DNA of 64,000 bases from Dysidea avara (GCF_963678975.1 NC_089281.1:248001-312000), one strand, 5' to 3'. Shown: positions 35,701 through 63,672, counted from the first letter of the stretch. The notes: generated from the sequence alone by a model not told the origin. Made by a program: numbers and translations.

Positions 35701-38700
35701 TAAACAGGTAACACTAGTTACTGGCTTATAAACAGGTAACACTAGTTACTGGCTTATAAACAGGTAACACTAATTACTGGCTTATAAACAGGTAACACTA
35801 GTTACTGGCTTATAAACAGGTAACACTAGTTACTGGCTTATAAACAGGTAACACTAGTTACTGGCTTATAAACAGGTAACACTAGTTACTGGCTTATAAA
35901 CAGGTAACCCTAGTTACTGGCTTATAATAAACAGGTAACACTAGTTACTGGCTTATAAACAGGTAACCCTAGTTACTGGCTTATAAACAGGTAACACTAG
36001 TTACTGGCTTATAAACAGGTAACCCTAGTTACTGGCTTATAAACAGGTAACACTAGTTACTGGCTTATAAACAGGTAACACTAGTTACTGGCTTATAAAC
36101 AGGTAACCCTAGTTACTGGCTTATAAACAGGTAATACTGGTAACCTGTTACTTGCTTATAAACAGGTAACATTGGTAACCTATCACTGGCTTATGTAACC
36201 TCAAACCCGTTACTGGCTTATAAACAGGTCAGAGGAGGTTGGAAGCGTAATAAGCGCTATGAAAATTTTTTCATGTGAATTGCATTTTTGAGATTGTAAT
36301 TAGGTGGTATAGCTATAGCTCTGCTGGTGGTCCATTGTTGCTATCGTTCGTCTGGAAGCTTTCTTCATGTTTCTAGTCTCATGTGATCCCCAACCTAGGG
36401 CGCACGCCACTACAGTCTTAGTGAAGTACATCAAAGAGGATGACTTCTTGGGTGGTTTATTCATACTGTTTTCTTGAGTGGGACTCCTCTCTCTATCTTT
36501 CTAGCTCGTCAACGAAGGCATTTACTGCATCTGTGGCCTGGCACGAGTGATTTATACATAGCCCAAGTTTTAAATACTAACCTATTCAGTGGGGCTAAAC
36601 GGGGCTCATTGTTGCCAATACCATGTACTTGTCATATTTCATCAATCAGGAGGTATTTCAGCACCCAAGAAGGTCCAGTACACTTTTCAATACAAAACCA
36701 TTGGGCTGATGTGCACGCTTCCAATCTCCTCTGTAAACAGGTAACGTTGGTAATCCGTTACTGGCCTATAAACAGGTAGCACTGGCCTATAAACAGGTAA
36801 CACTGGCAACCTGCTTAACCAATACCACTGAGCTGGTTTGCAGGAAATTTGAGGCTATTTTCAGGTGATTTGTAGGGCAAGAAAGTCCAAAACTCCATGA
36901 TCCCTAATATACAGTACTGTATGATAATGGTTTTGTGATATGATAGTGTTTTCTGTTAGAATAAAGATTTATTTACTTGTGAAATCTCCATGAATAGAGT
37001 AGTTTCCATATTATAGATGATCACTTCATATGACCCTCTGCAGGTGCTGGAGCCAGAATGGAGGGCACCCTACACCAATGTTAACCGATGGTTTGTGACA
37101 TGTATCAACCAACCACAGTTTAAACAAGTCATTGGAGAGTTCCCCTTGTGTGAGAAGATGGCCACATTTGATGGTCAGTTACCATAACAACCATATCATG
37201 TGCTGTTGTCATAATCATATATAGCAAAGAGGTACAATGAGCTGTACCCCAAGAAGGAGAAGGATAAGAAGAAAGATAAGAATCCTCAACCAACAGCAGC
37301 TAGTAAGAAGAAGGAAGAGACAAAGAAGAAAGAGGAAAAGAAGGAAGCAGCAGTTGATGAAGATGAGGCAGACGATGACATGCCAAGAGCACCAAAGTTT
37401 AAGGACCCATATGTAGACCTGCCAAAGAGGTAAGGGACCTCTACAATGTTTGGGTAACCTCACGTTGATAATGGTCGGTAAATGGCTGAGTAATGTTTCT
37501 AGCTTTTTGTAAAATGTGCTGACACAGAGACCTGAGGATGATTGGAGGTAATTGGAAACTGGAAATGGAATTGGAAATGGTCAAATTGTTATATACGTGT
37601 ACCCTAGTCACTTAGTGGTCACCTCATAAAGACCACCTTTTTACAAAGACCACCTTTTTACAGACACATTGTAATTAGATTCTAATGTTAGTTAAGGCAT
37701 TAATTGATTTGACCACTTTTTGGTCACCTTTTATAAATAACGACATCTCTTTACATAGTAATATTTGATTAGCTCCAAACATGTATTTCATAGAAGGAGT
37801 CAAAGTCATCTCCACTACTTTAGTCATCTGGCTATAGATCTGTATCACTTAGTTTGTACTAGAATGTGTCATACAAATACAGTCCGTGCAAGTGAAGTGT
37901 AGCTAGTAACCTAGTGTAAAATGAGGTCTTGTAAGGAGACCACCTTGAGAGCCTACTAGCGTAGCCCTTTTAGCTGATCTAGCTGTTTTGATAGTCATGA
38001 AATAGATGTTTGTAACCTAGAATGTGAAGAGGTGGTCTTTATAAAGAGGGTATAAATGTGACCATGAAGCTTACCAGAAACGCCTTGCGCATGCGTAAAA
38101 TACCACCCTATAAATAAAGGTGGGTGATATCTTCAAAAACAATTATCGATGATTTTTTGGCACATCTCATAACCACTAATATTACAATACGTCACTTGAA
38201 TAACTCATAACTAGTCCATAGCAACTGACCTGCCTGTCCAATTTGTTTTCAAATTCCAAGAACACTGATTCATTGCATAGTAGTCATTGTAGCTGTACCC
38301 ATGATGTTTTATTTGTACAAGATGTTGCATCATACTTACCAAGGTAACAGCAACTATAACACATTGTGCTCGTTACAGTGTATCTCAATATCATTTTTGC
38401 GTATCAATATCAGTAAAATATTGATCTTCTCAATATATTGCCCGCCCCCTACCTATAAATACCCAACTGCATGGTCGACCTTTTTTCCAATCCTACTGCA
38501 GCTGTTGGCTGTATCTACTTTGTTCAGTACTAATTGAAAATGGATTCTTTGACAGCTGCCGGCCTTAGCCATCTTTGAGATGTAATTACAGTGGGGTCCT
38601 TTACGGAGGGGTGGTCTTTGTATGAAGGAGGTCTTTACAAGGTAGCCACTAAACAGGTTTTTATGATGATTTGACCATTTCCACTTTCCGTTTCCATTTC

Positions 38701-41081
38701 CACTGCTTCTAATTACTCATCATGTGGTCTCAACTACCACAAATTAATTACCGGCTAGTAGGTATGTAACAAGATGAAGTGCTAACCCACTGAAGTAATT
38801 AACCTTTGAACATCAGGATTTCATACATCTTCTAAAAACATGTAAAATATAAAACTTAAATTTTTGCTCAGGTTTGTGGTAAGTTTGATTCCCCATTTTT
38901 TGTACAGTGAAATCTCTCTTAGCAACCACCTCTTTAATAAGAACTCCTCTAGTGTATCTTATTATAGGCCATATTAAATATTGTATTCACCATACTCCTT
39001 TACTTATATATATGCATTGTTGGGGGTAACGTGTTACATAATAGTTATTACTTATGTGGTAACAAAGTAATATAATGAAATACGCTATAAAAACTGGTAA
39101 TATATCTCAAGTTACTTTACTTACAAATGTAACGCGTTACCTAAGTAATGAAATTACTGTAACGAGTCTAATATTATGTGATAATTATTACCACAAGTAA
39201 CAAAGTTACTAATCTCGTTAGTTATCCACTGTGTAATGCCTAGCCACTACAAAGTAACGAAGCCTACTGAATGAAGCTTATTCACCAGCTTCTTACTTAT
39301 AACCAAGATTTACACATTGTCCAATAACACAATCATGTCATGTGATAAGGTGGTAGTTTCACATGTGACAGCTTAAGGCTGTGGACACAAAGTAATATAA
39401 TATGTAATATTATTATAGTTACTTTATTATATATGGGTAATACGTAACAGTTGCAAGTAATATGTAACATTAAAAAGTAATTGCCCCAGCACTGTATATA
39501 TATATATTAAAATATGGTCAGTTTAACATTTACTGGCACCAATTGTATTATGATTAAAGCGGTAAAGGCACAGCCTGTATTGTCACCCTTATTAGGTTGT
39601 ATATAAATCTCTTGTTAATGTCCCTGTAGTTCATTTGTGATGGATCTATTCAAGAAGTCATATTCTAATGAGGACATTTTGACAAAGGCTATTCCCTTCC
39701 TATGGGACAATTTCGACCCTGAGGGCTGGAGCATTTGGCAGGCCAACTACAAATACAACGATGAACTGAAGATGATTTTTATGTCTTCAAATCTGGTCAG
39801 TGGCATGTTACAGAGGATCGACAAACTTCGCAAGACAGCATTTGCCAGTATTCTGATTCTAGGAGAAGATAAAAACAACGAGATCTCAGGAATATGGATT
39901 ATGAGAGGACAAGAATTGGCATTTGATGTAAGTGGGTATTAATTAGAGTAACTAGTTCAATGTTGTCAGTTCACTAAGAGAGTAGAGATTTTCCCAGCTA
40001 CCATCATTCATATTAACTATCTCTGGGAACATCACACATTCATGTGGTGTGTAAATGGTGTTGTAACACTTAAGGTGGCGCTAAAGCAACAACGCGCATT
40101 CTTGACAACAATCTGCTGTATCTCAACATGATCTCAACTTTAAGACATATTGAAAGCTAGTACTTAATTTTGCATGCAAATAAACTACACATACAGGAAT
40201 CTATCATTCGTAGAGAGTATAAAGCATAGAACTGCACTCAAACCAAGAAATCAGTGGTACTTAGTGGACCACAGAAGACGCGTTATCTCCCAATAACCTC
40301 AAGTTATAGCTCCAATACACATGATGAAAGTATATTATTACAAGAATCATTCTATGTATCAATAAGTGGAAGTGATTTACAAGTTGAAATATATGGCGTT
40401 TACAAGCAGATGAGGGCCTTGTTCCACCGTTCACACCAAGTGAAAAAGCCATAGAATGGATATATGATATACCTGATAGGTAGAATTATTCAGACACTAT
40501 TGCTTACCATTCATACGCGTTTCGTGGTTGTTGAGCCCATGTATCTACAAAGAAAAGACCATGTTTGTAACAGGCTGTAAGGTGGCTGTAAGGTGATTCA
40601 AACAAATAATAATTAGTGGTGCTTGTTTTTGTTAATTTGTTGTAACAGCAGCTGCTTGTTGTTTTCGCTAACAACTCACCTGTTATTGTGGCTGTTTTAC
40701 ACTGGGTTAGTTTATTATGGTGTAGCGCCTAATTAGCCCCGCCTGATTTACCACAAATTGAGTAGTATATGGTATGTTATGCCTTATGTATTTGCTATGG
40801 CTTCTTGTGCAAAATGCTTTATTGCCACCTTAAAGAACACACCCCTCACTTGTAGATAATGTAAATGGTTCACTGTAAAAATAATTAACACATGCTATTT
40901 GTCACATTCTAATTATTGCCTACCACAGTTGGTTCCAGACTGGAATATTGATGCACCATCATATGATTTTAAGAAGTTAGATCCATCCAATGAGGAACAC
41001 CGTCAGATTGTCAACAAGTACTTGTTGTGGGAAGGAGATTTTGGCGGGAAGGAAGTTGCAGATGGGAAGATATTCAAATGA
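23710..41081 (+). CDS. EEF1G: Translation elongation factor 1 gamma (eEF1G), complete, nine exons
   Basis: Subunit of the cytosolic eEF1B guanine-nucleotide exchange complex that recharges eEF1A. Exons: 23710-23718 (ATG TCT GGG only), 23816-23980, 24027-24090, 24139-24281, 34878-35021, 37044-37173, 37225-37429, 39630-39927, 40929-41081. All GT-AG, phases consistent, 436 residues (human about 437). Order: GST-N fold ([23 protein letters not shown]), GST-C fold ([30 protein letters not shown]), Lys/Glu-rich linker in exon 7, then the conserved EF1G domain ([42 protein letters not shown]) ending EVADGKIFK. The ATG context is GCGCC-ATG. Intron 4 (10.6 kb) and intron 5 (2 kb) are swollen by repeats; intron 5 begins with an array of copied splice donors. 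Confidence 0.98.
25066..25517. mobile_element. TIR MITE in eEF1G intron 4
   Basis: Ends AGGGACCATAGCACATC and GATGTGCTATGGTCCCT are perfect inverted copies; inward, GTACTGGAACAAGCTGG pairs with CCAGCTTGTTTCAGTAC. 452 bp, non-coding. No flanking duplication was identified. Confidence 0.8.
25545..26060 (+). repeat. Dispersed repeat family R2, copy 1
   Basis: Related to 54885-55385: both contain ATTATGACTG..GAA, GGGACACAAAGGAGGAC, GGTAAGTCCATGA, a block ending CCTTAGCC(G/A)TTATCAAG, a (CAGT)n-like stretch, then an A/T-rich tail and 'tgtagcaac'. The fixed 3' tail suggests a retroposed SINE-like element. Confidence 0.7.
26061..28339. other. eEF1G intron 4, no gene recognised
   Basis: Inspected on both strands. 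A minus ORF at 26566-26928 (120 aa) has no recognisable domain. 26370-26530 resembles 1780-2030 and ends at a GGGCGCGCGCC block also seen at 31438. Otherwise unremarkable A/T-rich sequence. Confidence 0.5.
28340..28946. mobile_element. TIR element in eEF1G intron 4
   Basis: Left end CAGTGAAAACCCGTCTAGTT and right end AACTAGACGGGTTTTTGCTG are inverted. Its right part (about 28665-28930) is strongly similar to 46115-46370, which lacks these termini, so a shared repeat lies inside. Termini resemble those of 9303-10756. Confidence 0.75.
29180..30083. repeat. Dispersed repeat family R1, copy B
   Basis: Close copy of 31588-32512 and a diverged copy of 20066-21155. Shares TATGCATAATATGCTTTGAT at the left, the CCTGCTAGCAG pair, the TGGGTGACCAGTCACCCAGG palindrome and the right-end GTTAGAGACCACGCC block; its terminal palindrome is shortened relative to copy C. 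Confidence 0.85.
30389..30677. repeat. Perfect 120-bp inverted repeat (long hairpin)
   Basis: Arms 30389-30508 and 30558-30677 are exact reverse complements over 120 bp; I compared them base by base. The 49-bp spacer also pairs partly (ATTGGCAT with ATGCCAA). Located in eEF1G intron 4, transcribed with the pre-mRNA. Outer bases are AACTAGTG/CACTAGTT. ORFs crossing it are by-products. Confidence 0.97.
30700..31587. other. eEF1G intron 4, no gene recognised
   Basis: Locally GC-richer (30840-31270) with overlapping ORFs on both strands (30831-31187 minus, 30895-31095 plus); neither shows a domain. A (GGCA)n run sits at 31240-31266. The right edge GGCGCGCGCC..GATCCCTA..ACAGTACTATCGTACTGT resembles edges at 26120, 36890 and 56190, so this is probably a mobile-element 3' region. 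Confidence 0.5.
31588..32512. repeat. Dispersed repeat family R1, copy C
   Basis: Near-identical to 29180-30083 over most of its length. It adds a small duplication (TGCAGTGGTGCCACTGAAGG near 32104) and keeps the intact terminal palindrome GTTAGAGACCACGCTCTCGG...CTAGGTCTCTAAC. Two close copies 2.4 kb apart in one intron flank the perfect hairpin. Confidence 0.88.
32513..33699. other. eEF1G intron 4, no gene recognised
   Basis: No gene or clear repeat structure. A (TA)n run at 33690-33699 is the insertion site of the next MITE. Confidence 0.5.
33700..34081. mobile_element. CRE-MITE with TA duplication, 382 bp
   Basis: Ends GACCTTATTCCAAATGACGT and ACGTCATTTGGAATGTGGTC are inverted and flanked by TA (33698-33699, 34082-34083). 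Each arm carries a perfect TGACGTCA. The left arm reads ATGGCTGCGGCT from 33730 and stays open to CTAACAG, followed by GTACAG, a donor-like site near 33831. Same family as 34111, 59505 and 19675. Confidence 0.85.
34111..34500. mobile_element. CRE-MITE with paired first-exon-like arms, 390 bp
   Basis: Left end ATGGACTTTATATCCACAAT and right end ATTGTGGATAAAGTCCAT are inverted, with TGACGTCA (left) and the one-base variant TGATGTCA (right). The plus arm opens [19 protein letters not shown] at 34148; the minus arm gives [16 protein letters not shown] 48-bp block at the right end is tandemly duplicated (34466-34512, 34513-34560). Confidence 0.8.
34561..34877. other. End of eEF1G intron 4
   Basis: Nothing recognised. 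Ends with the acceptor ACATTGTAG at 34877. Confidence 0.5.
35007..36229 (+). repeat. 28-bp array of copied exon 5 / intron 5 junction, about 40 copies
   Basis: The first unit is the true junction: the end of eEF1G exon 5 (..TTATAAACAG) plus donor GTAACACTAG. The unit then repeats every 28 bp, each copy keeping TTATAAACAGGTAAC with CAC/CCC/TAC variants. Breaks occur near 35165-35200, 35570-35595 and 35927. If a downstream copy were used, reading on from the exon meets V-T-L-V-T-G-L then TAA. The array resumes after the insertion at 36230-36733. Confidence 0.97.
36230..36733. mobile_element. TIR element inserted into the 28-bp array, 9-bp duplication
   Basis: Left end CAGAGGAGGTTGGAAGCGT and right end CACGCTTCCAATCTCCTCTG are inverted. 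TAAACAGGT lies on both sides (36221-36229, 36734-36742); a 9-bp duplication is typical of Mutator-like elements. Because the target is itself repetitive, a rearrangement could mimic the duplication, but the element edges coincide exactly with it. Confidence 0.75.
36734..36812 (+). repeat. Residual units of the splice-junction array
   Basis: Three diverged units (AAACAGGTAACGTTGG, CTATAAACAGGTAGCACTGG, CTATAAACAGGTAACACTGG) beyond the 36230-36733 insertion, the distal edge of the array. Confidence 0.85.
37528..38733. mobile_element. Degenerate TIR element in eEF1G intron 7
   Basis: The left region GAAATGGAATTGGAAATGG followed by TCAAAT pairs with right-end ATTTGACCATTTCCACTTTC and beyond; outer ends GAGACC / GGTCTC also pair. 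'agaccacctttttac' is duplicated at 37638 and 37653. About 1.2 kb, no transposase. Termini are diverged, so edges are approximate. Confidence 0.5.
39015..39494. mobile_element. hAT-like MITE in eEF1G intron 7
   Basis: Left CATTGTTGGGGGTAAC and right (reverse strand) CAGTGCTGGGGCAATTAC are similar termini; flanks are tatatatg and tatatata (7 of 8). The interior has many GTAAC/GTTAC blocks forming nested dyads. No coding capacity. Confidence 0.6.
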
Positions 41082-41130
41082 ACAACATCAATCAACTAAT
41101 AATTATTAGGAGTTTATTATTTGAATTGTT
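41082..41130. promoter_or_regulatory. Convergent 3' ends of eEF1G and COMMD3
   Basis: Only 49 bp separate the two stop codons. On the minus strand AATAATAAA gives a canonical AATAAA for COMMD3 at 41113-41121, and on the plus strand AATAAT occurs near 41098. Each mRNA must run into the other gene's 3' region, so the transcripts should overlap. Confidence 0.7.
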
Positions 41131-58488
<17,358 letters not shown>

Positions 58489-58726
58489 ATTCTAATATTT
58501 TAGTGAGTCATGGGTTTTGCAGAATGGATCACGTGTTACACTGAGCTAAAAGCTGACACATTACATCACAGAGGCCCTATAACGACACTCATCTTCACTT
58601 CAGACTGGAACTCTTGGCACATCGCTTGACACGCAAGGTACAGGGGCAAGAGAGTGTGTGTTGTTTGTCTGCTTTACCAGTTTGCAGTGTTAGGACAGTT
58701 ACTTTTTAAATGCTAGTTACATATTA

Positions 58727-59132
58727 GGCCACTCCAAATAAATTGTCTGTTTCCCGTCCTGGACTCAAGCATATTTGCATGCGGGCGGGCGGTCCATTTC
58801 CATTATTTCATTATAAGATTAGCAGCTTTTCAAGCCATTACTTGCCTGGCACAACCATAAAAAGCTGCATTAAAAGCATGTTTAAGCTTGTTCCTTCCTT
58901 TCAAGTTGCAAAAATAGTACAAACGTGAAGTTTGTGCCAACTCGATATCATTTACTGACACGTGAGCTGACACTGTTTCAAGATGGCTTTTACCATAGGC
59001 TTTTACTGAGCCTCTCAGTATGCAAGAATAATCGGAAAATAATGGAAGAATACGGAATAATGGAATATTTAGAGCTGACCGTAACTAGATGCGGGCGGTG
59101 GACGGGAAACAGAGAATTTATTTGGAGTGGCC
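58727..59132. mobile_element. PIF/Harbinger-like MITE upstream of COMMD3
   Basis: Ends GGCCACTCCAAATAAATT and AATTTATTTGGAGTGGCC are inverted and flanked by TTA (58724-58726, 59133-59135), the classic Harbinger duplication. Inner GTTTCCCGTCC pairs with GGACGGGAAAC. It lies 239 bp upstream of the COMMD3 start codon. Confidence 0.88.
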
Positions 59133-59214
59133 TTAGTACAAATCTGCTGAAGTGTGAATTCGTCAAATTTTCTTAAGTCTAAATTTCCTTGCGTACGGAC
59201 TTTGAGAGGAAGAT

Positions 59215-59420
59215 GTAGTAATTCATGGCTAGTAAAGTAAGTACTTTAGTGCACTTGAATTGTCTTTATATTGCTGTTTTGACACCTGGCGCGATGTCAA
59301 ATGTGCTAGTGACTGGGCATAGCACTTAATTGACTAGGCCATTAACTTATAGTGCTGCAAACATTTACTGCTTTAGTTTATTCATGGCTAGTATAGTGAG
59401 TACTTTATAGTGCACTTAAG
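59215..59420. repeat. Imperfect direct repeat
   Basis: TTCATGGCTAGTA followed by AG..AGTACTTTA and GTGCACTTAA/GAA occurs at 59222 and 59383, about 160 bp apart. Confidence 0.7.
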
Positions 59421-59504
59421 CTTCATTATGAGCTGCTCAACTCGCATTTGGACTCCTGTGTTTAATTGCATACCCACAATCGAAGCAATGTGCACACTTG
59501 TGTC

Positions 59505-59860
59505 AATGAGCCTTATCCACAATGACGTTTTATGACATCACGAGAATAAAAATGGCCGCGATAGTTGGGGGACTGCTATACAGGCGCCTATGGAGAAAAT
59601 TTTTTGATCGCTCACATTTCAGCTAGGCATGGAGATATTGACCATTAACCGACAGGTATGGTTATGAAGTAACTAACAAAAGTTATTATTGTAAATATAC
59701 ACTATTTAGAAAAAAATTGAAACACGACAAAACTCATTCATCGTAATGTTTTATATAAAACTTGACTATACCTGTTGTTTAGAACTCGATATCTTCTTTT
59801 CTGGCTGAAATATGAGCAATTAAAAATTTTTCTCCATAGGCGCCTGTATAACAGTCCCCA
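59505..59860. mobile_element. CRE-MITE truncated by an assembly gap
   Basis: Left end CCTTATCCACAATGACG; ATGGCCGCGATAGTTGGGGG from 59553 encodes MAAIVGGLLYRRLWRKFFD. The inverted right arm (59795-59860, minus strand GLLYRRLWRK) runs into the Ns, so the right terminus is missing. Same family as 33700 and 34111. Confidence 0.8.
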
Positions 59861-60060
59861 NNNNNNNNNNNNNNNNNNNNNNNNNNNNNNNNNNNNNNNN
59901 NNNNNNNNNNNNNNNNNNNNNNNNNNNNNNNNNNNNNNNNNNNNNNNNNNNNNNNNNNNNNNNNNNNNNNNNNNNNNNNNNNNNNNNNNNNNNNNNNNNN
60001 NNNNNNNNNNNNNNNNNNNNNNNNNNNNNNNNNNNNNNNNNNNNNNNNNNNNNNNNNNNN
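59861..60060. other. Assembly gap (200 N)
   Basis: Exactly 200 N, probably a nominal gap size. It starts inside the second arm of an inverted-repeat element. Confidence 0.99.
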
Positions 60061-60390
60061 GGAGTGACGAACAATGGATCATCCTCTGTCATCATGGATA
60101 GCCATCCCATTGATGGTATGGCATGTGCATTACTGTATGTCTAGTTGTGCACTGTCTAGTTGTGTTGTGTATATACTCCTCATGTGTATATATCCACTTT
60201 ATTTAAGGTTACGGTATAGTCACGGGCAATCATTCAAAATTTTGAATGTCTATCGATACTTTTTGAGAAGCCAATGAAACCAATCTAGCAGCGTGAAAAG
60301 TTTTAAATGAAGGTGAAGCCCTTCATATTTAATGTTTTTATGTAGCTACAGTGTAGTTTGAGACAGGTGGAACACTACAATTTGTTGTAG

Positions 60391-62775
60391 TAGAGTAAGC
60401 GATCTATTGTCGGACACCATCTATAATCGGACACTTTTTCTCAGAAACTACCAGGCCGAATCTTCTGAATTTTTCCACGGATAAACTTCACACTTAGCCT
60501 AGGAATGTACCAAAATTTGGGCTGGAAAGCTTTTGTGGTTGCTTTGCTAGAGCCGATTAAAGTGACTGTCCGAAAACCTCTAATATCGGAAGTTTACCTC
60601 TTTTATCGGACACCGCCCAGCAATCCTCCACTAAAAGATGAAATTCCTCACAACCACCACTGACTGTTAGGGGAATACCTGTACTTTCTAAGCAGCCATA
60701 GTTTGTTTCATTCCTCCACTCGTAAGTGGAGCTACAACCATTAATATTCGGGTGTGTCGCGACCTCTATAATCGGACAGAGCAGAATTTCATTTCACGCG
60801 GTTTTATCACTTCAAAGCTACCTTTTAGGTATAATTAGCCATGAAAATGAAATGTGTGGTAGAAAATCTAAATTGGATTCCAAGGAGCCGTAAAATTTTA
60901 CCATTTTAGTGATCAGTATGCTACTGTGGGACTCCACAAAATGACTTATGAACTGTTCCAAAGAACTTTTAGCACTGAAATGCATGGATGTAGCACAAAG
61001 GGGAGGGTCTAAAGTCCTTCCACCCCTCCACTTCCAATTATCAAGATATACTCTAATAGAGCAGTCAGCTACTCTAATAGAGCAGTCATGTGTCCAAACA
61101 AACATTTAGATTCAGGTTTTAGTAAAATTCAGTCACCTTTGTTACCAAAATCAATTTCAGAAGACTACTCTTCAACTTTCTGTTGGGGGTATTCCCCAGA
61201 CTCCTTGATAGAGCATGCTTTGCATGGTAAGAATGCTTCTCACTCTCAACCAGCCATGCTACTTAACCCTTTCATGCACCTAATTAACTTTTGCTATCTG
61301 CTCTTACAGCCATGCATGTCACACATGCTTTGCAACACACTAAACAAAAGGTAGTTTTGTATGAAATAAACAACTAGCTACATGCACTCACGATATAGCT
61401 ATACAGCTAGTAATTAGCTAGAAGATATTACAGATTTTTAAAATGAACCAAAGAAAGGCATGACATGTGCACTATATAGATATAGCTGTGACAAGTGTAT
61501 AATGTAGGTTAAAAGCACACAATTAGCTCCAATCTGGATCATAATTAACTGCTGGGATGGTTGTTTGCAGAAATGGCAAATATATAGTGATAGTCATCCT
61601 TGCTGGTTGTTACTCCAGGACATGAACATGTGATGTCATTCTTTGCATCTCTTATATGTGATCCAATTTCTTGACTGGATGATAGGAGTTCTTAGCAATG
61701 TACAAGTTTTTTTTTCCACCAGTCCTGCAAATTAGCTACGTATATGCACATGCATGCATTTCTTATTTTTAATTAAGCGAAATCATACCTTTCATTGAGC
61801 ACATTGTATAGTATGTGTGACATGCATGGCTGCAAGGGATATATATAGCAGAAATAAGGTGCATAAGGGATTTACAAGCTAGAATGGTAGCTGGTTCATA
61901 CAGTTTGCAGTGTGATAAGTATACACTTATCATCATCTAAAGCATGCAGGTCTGGGAGCATGACTCCCAAAAAAAGCTTTGAAAATTAGTCTTCTGAAAT
62001 TCATTTTGATGTACCAAGGTTGAAATTTTATTCAAAAATGTATCTAAATACTTATTTGAACACATGACTGTTCTATTAGAGTAGTTGACTGCTCTATTAG
62101 AGTATATCTTGATAATTAGAAGTGGAGGGGTGGAAGGACTTTAGACCCTCCCCTTTGTGCTACATCCATGCATTTCAGTGCTAAAAGTTCTTTGGAACAG
62201 TTCATAAGTCATTTTGTGGAGTCCCACAGTAGCATACTGATCACTAAAATGGTAAACTTTTACGACTCCTTGGAAATCCAATTAGATTTTGTACCACACA
62301 TTTCATTTTCATGGCTAATTATACCTAAAAGGTAGCTTTGAAGTGATAAAACCGCGTGAAATGAAATTCTTCCCTGTCCGATTATAGAGGTCGCGACACA
62401 CCCGAATATTAATGGCTGTAGCTCCGCTTACGAGTGGAGGAATGAAACAAACTATGGCTGCTTAGAAAGTACATGTATTCCCCTAACAGTCAGTGGTGGT
62501 TGTGAGGAATTTCATCTTTTAGTGGAGGATTGCTGGGCGGTGTCCGATAAAAGAGGTAAACTTCCGATATTAGAGGTTTTCGGACAGTCACTTTAGACAG
62601 TCACTTTAATCGGCTGTAGCAAAGCAACCACAAAAGCTTTCCAGCCCAAATTTTGGTACATTGCTAGGCTAAGTGTGAAGTTTATCCGTGGCAAAATTCA
62701 GAAGATTCGGCCTGGTAGTTTCTGAGAAAAAGTGTCCGATTATAGATGGTGTCCGACAATAGATCGCTTACTCTA
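60391..62775. mobile_element. 2.4-kb foldback element, arms of about 700 bp
   Basis: Left arm 60391-61100 and right arm 62055-62775 are near-identical inverted copies, from TAGAGTAAGCGATCTATTG / CAATAGATCGCTTACTCTA inward to the CACATGACTG block. TA dinucleotides are at both edges. Repeated TCGGACA blocks mark the termini. The right arm has a short duplication (AGTCACTTTA near 62585). The ~950-bp centre has no recognisable transposase. Confidence 0.9.
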
Positions 62776-62815
62776 GTTGGGGGACTGTTATACCATAGAT
62801 ACAGTATGGAATACT

Positions 62816-62908
62816 GTCTCCCTCCTCATACCCGAGATACTCACACAAACACATACTGGTGTGCAGCTGCAGGCGCGGCTACTAGTTCATTTAATTTAAC
62901 AAACACTA
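62816..62908. repeat. Direct repeat, copy 1
   Basis: About 92 bp from TCTCCCTCCTCATACC to TTTAATTTAACAAACA, nearly identical to 63784-63875 in the same orientation. Confidence 0.95.
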
Positions 62909-63308
62909 CATACACTAATTACAAAACTTAAAATAATGTTATAAACACTAACTATACATATTAACTTAAAAAAATAAAAAAAAACTCCCTACTTGTGCCT
63001 AACCAGGGTGGGGGCCTACGCAGTGCAATTAATTTAAGACCCACTGTGCCCAAGTGAGCCTAAGGGAAAAAACCGATAGGGGCTTTTTTTTTTAAATTTT
63101 GGCTGCCCCTAACCGGAAAAAACCAAGCGTATCCACCCTATTAAATACAATGCGTGCTGTGTGCGAAAAGTCCAGAGTTAGCAGCAAAATCTTCACCATT
63201 ATCTAAATCTGTTAAGGATATACACCAGACACAACTGGGAGGGGGGGTGGGCCAGCCAACACTGTCGTACCTGTCAGCCTAGAATGAACATGCGTTCACA
63301 CTTTACAG
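62909..63308. other. Sequence between direct repeats, nothing coding
   Basis: A/T-rich with poly-A/T tracts (62968-62985, 63085-63095) and a short G-run (63239-63250). No gene. Confidence 0.5.
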
Positions 63309-63672
63309 CGGTTTTCCAAGTTCTTGCAATGCAAAGCGTCATGCGCTATACGAGCATGTACGTGCGCAGTTGTTCAACAGTAGATTTTCAGTAACAACTA
63401 CTGACTCACAGGACTTCAAGGATGCCTACGCATACAACTCGACAGCCACAGAATATCAACAGGTGTATTTAAAGAACTGCGCATACTGACACATTATTAG
63501 CGCATAACGCTTTGAATTGCAAGAACCTGGAAAACCGCAGTACTATGCGTAGGCATGCTTGAAGTCCTGTGAGTCAGTAGTTGTCACTGAAAATCCACTG
63601 TTGAACAACTGCGCACGTACATGCTTGTATAGCGCATGACGCTTTGCATTGCAAGAACTTGGAAAACCGCAG
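63309..63672. repeat. Long inverted repeat, arms of about 125 bp
   Basis: Left arm 63309-63433 (GCGGTTTTCCAAGTTCTTGC ...) pairs with right arm 63546-63670 (... GCAAGAACTTGGAAAACCGC) with a few mismatches. The spacer carries a partial third copy (GCAAGAACCTGGAAAACCGC at 63519-63538). Flanked by the direct repeats at 62816 and 63784. Confidence 0.9.

Noticed and set aside
58925..59176. 83-residue plus-strand ORF upstream of COMMD3
   Set aside because: Lies across a Harbinger-like MITE and its right terminus.
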